A stretch of 5,431 bases of DNA from an uncultured Oscillospiraceae bacterium (GTDB lineage: Bacteria; Bacillota; Clostridia; Oscillospirales; Acutalibacteraceae), in contig CAJKJS010000121.1 in assembly GCA_905200265.1 (NCBI GenBank), positions 1 through 5,431 on the forward strand. Direction: 5' to 3'. Positions within the stretch are counted from its first letter, which is position 1; every line of letters begins with the position of its first letter. The translations under genes and the position numbers were made by a program. The notes beneath the pieces are model-generated. The model worked only from the letters and a program-made list of their open reading frames with translations, did no database searches and had not been told where the DNA came from. Positions 5,425 through 5,431 of the stretch are shown here, one piece after another.

Positions 5425-5431
5425 TGTGTTC

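Overview
The window reads as chromosomal sequence from a fairly GC-rich member of the Clostridia (Firmicutes), perhaps a gut Oscillospiraceae/Ruminococcaceae relative. The reasons are strong GGAGG ribosome-binding sites, a type II fatty-acid synthesis locus, a DUF1540 cysteine-rich protein (a family found mostly in Clostridia and relatives) and a MoxR/DUF58/DUF4129 operon of the Bacillus yeaC-yeaD-yebA kind. The taxonomic placement is an inference. GC content was judged by eye, not computed.

Left block (1-1305, minus strand): the first 66 codons of fabD lie at the left edge. fabH, complete with all three catalytic residues, lies upstream of it in transcription order. The 38-bp gap between them holds no terminator, so they are probably co-transcribed, running leftward out of the window. 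A perfect extended -10 element (TGTTATAAT, 1296-1288) sits upstream of fabH. The predicted leader of about 90 nt contains two GC-rich or symmetric hairpins.

Middle (1306-1870): an AT-rich divergent intergenic stretch leads rightward into a small plus-strand gene of 105 codons that encodes two tandem DUF1540 cysteine modules (16 Cys). It ends at a strong intrinsic terminator (about 1815-1855), which also lies past the end of the convergent operon on its right and may stop both.

Right block (1871-5424, minus strand): a tightly packed three-gene operon, transcribed from right to left. It encodes a MoxR-family AAA+ ATPase, a DUF58 protein (7-bp gap), and a polytopic membrane protein with a C-terminal DUF4129-like segment (14-bp overlap). 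This is the conserved MoxR-DUF58-transglutaminase gene order, but the third protein has no room for the transglutaminase core. Where TgpA-type proteins carry that enzyme, it has only a short Gly-rich linker. The likely model is a MoxR ATPase working with a membrane-anchored DUF58 adaptor and a membrane partner, with a role at the cell envelope. The exact function of such operons is poorly known.

No mobile element, CRISPR array, tRNA or rRNA was seen. Most of the window is ordinary. The points most worth a second look are the transglutaminase-less third operon gene, the structured fabH leader, and the tandem DUF1540 protein with its own promoter region.
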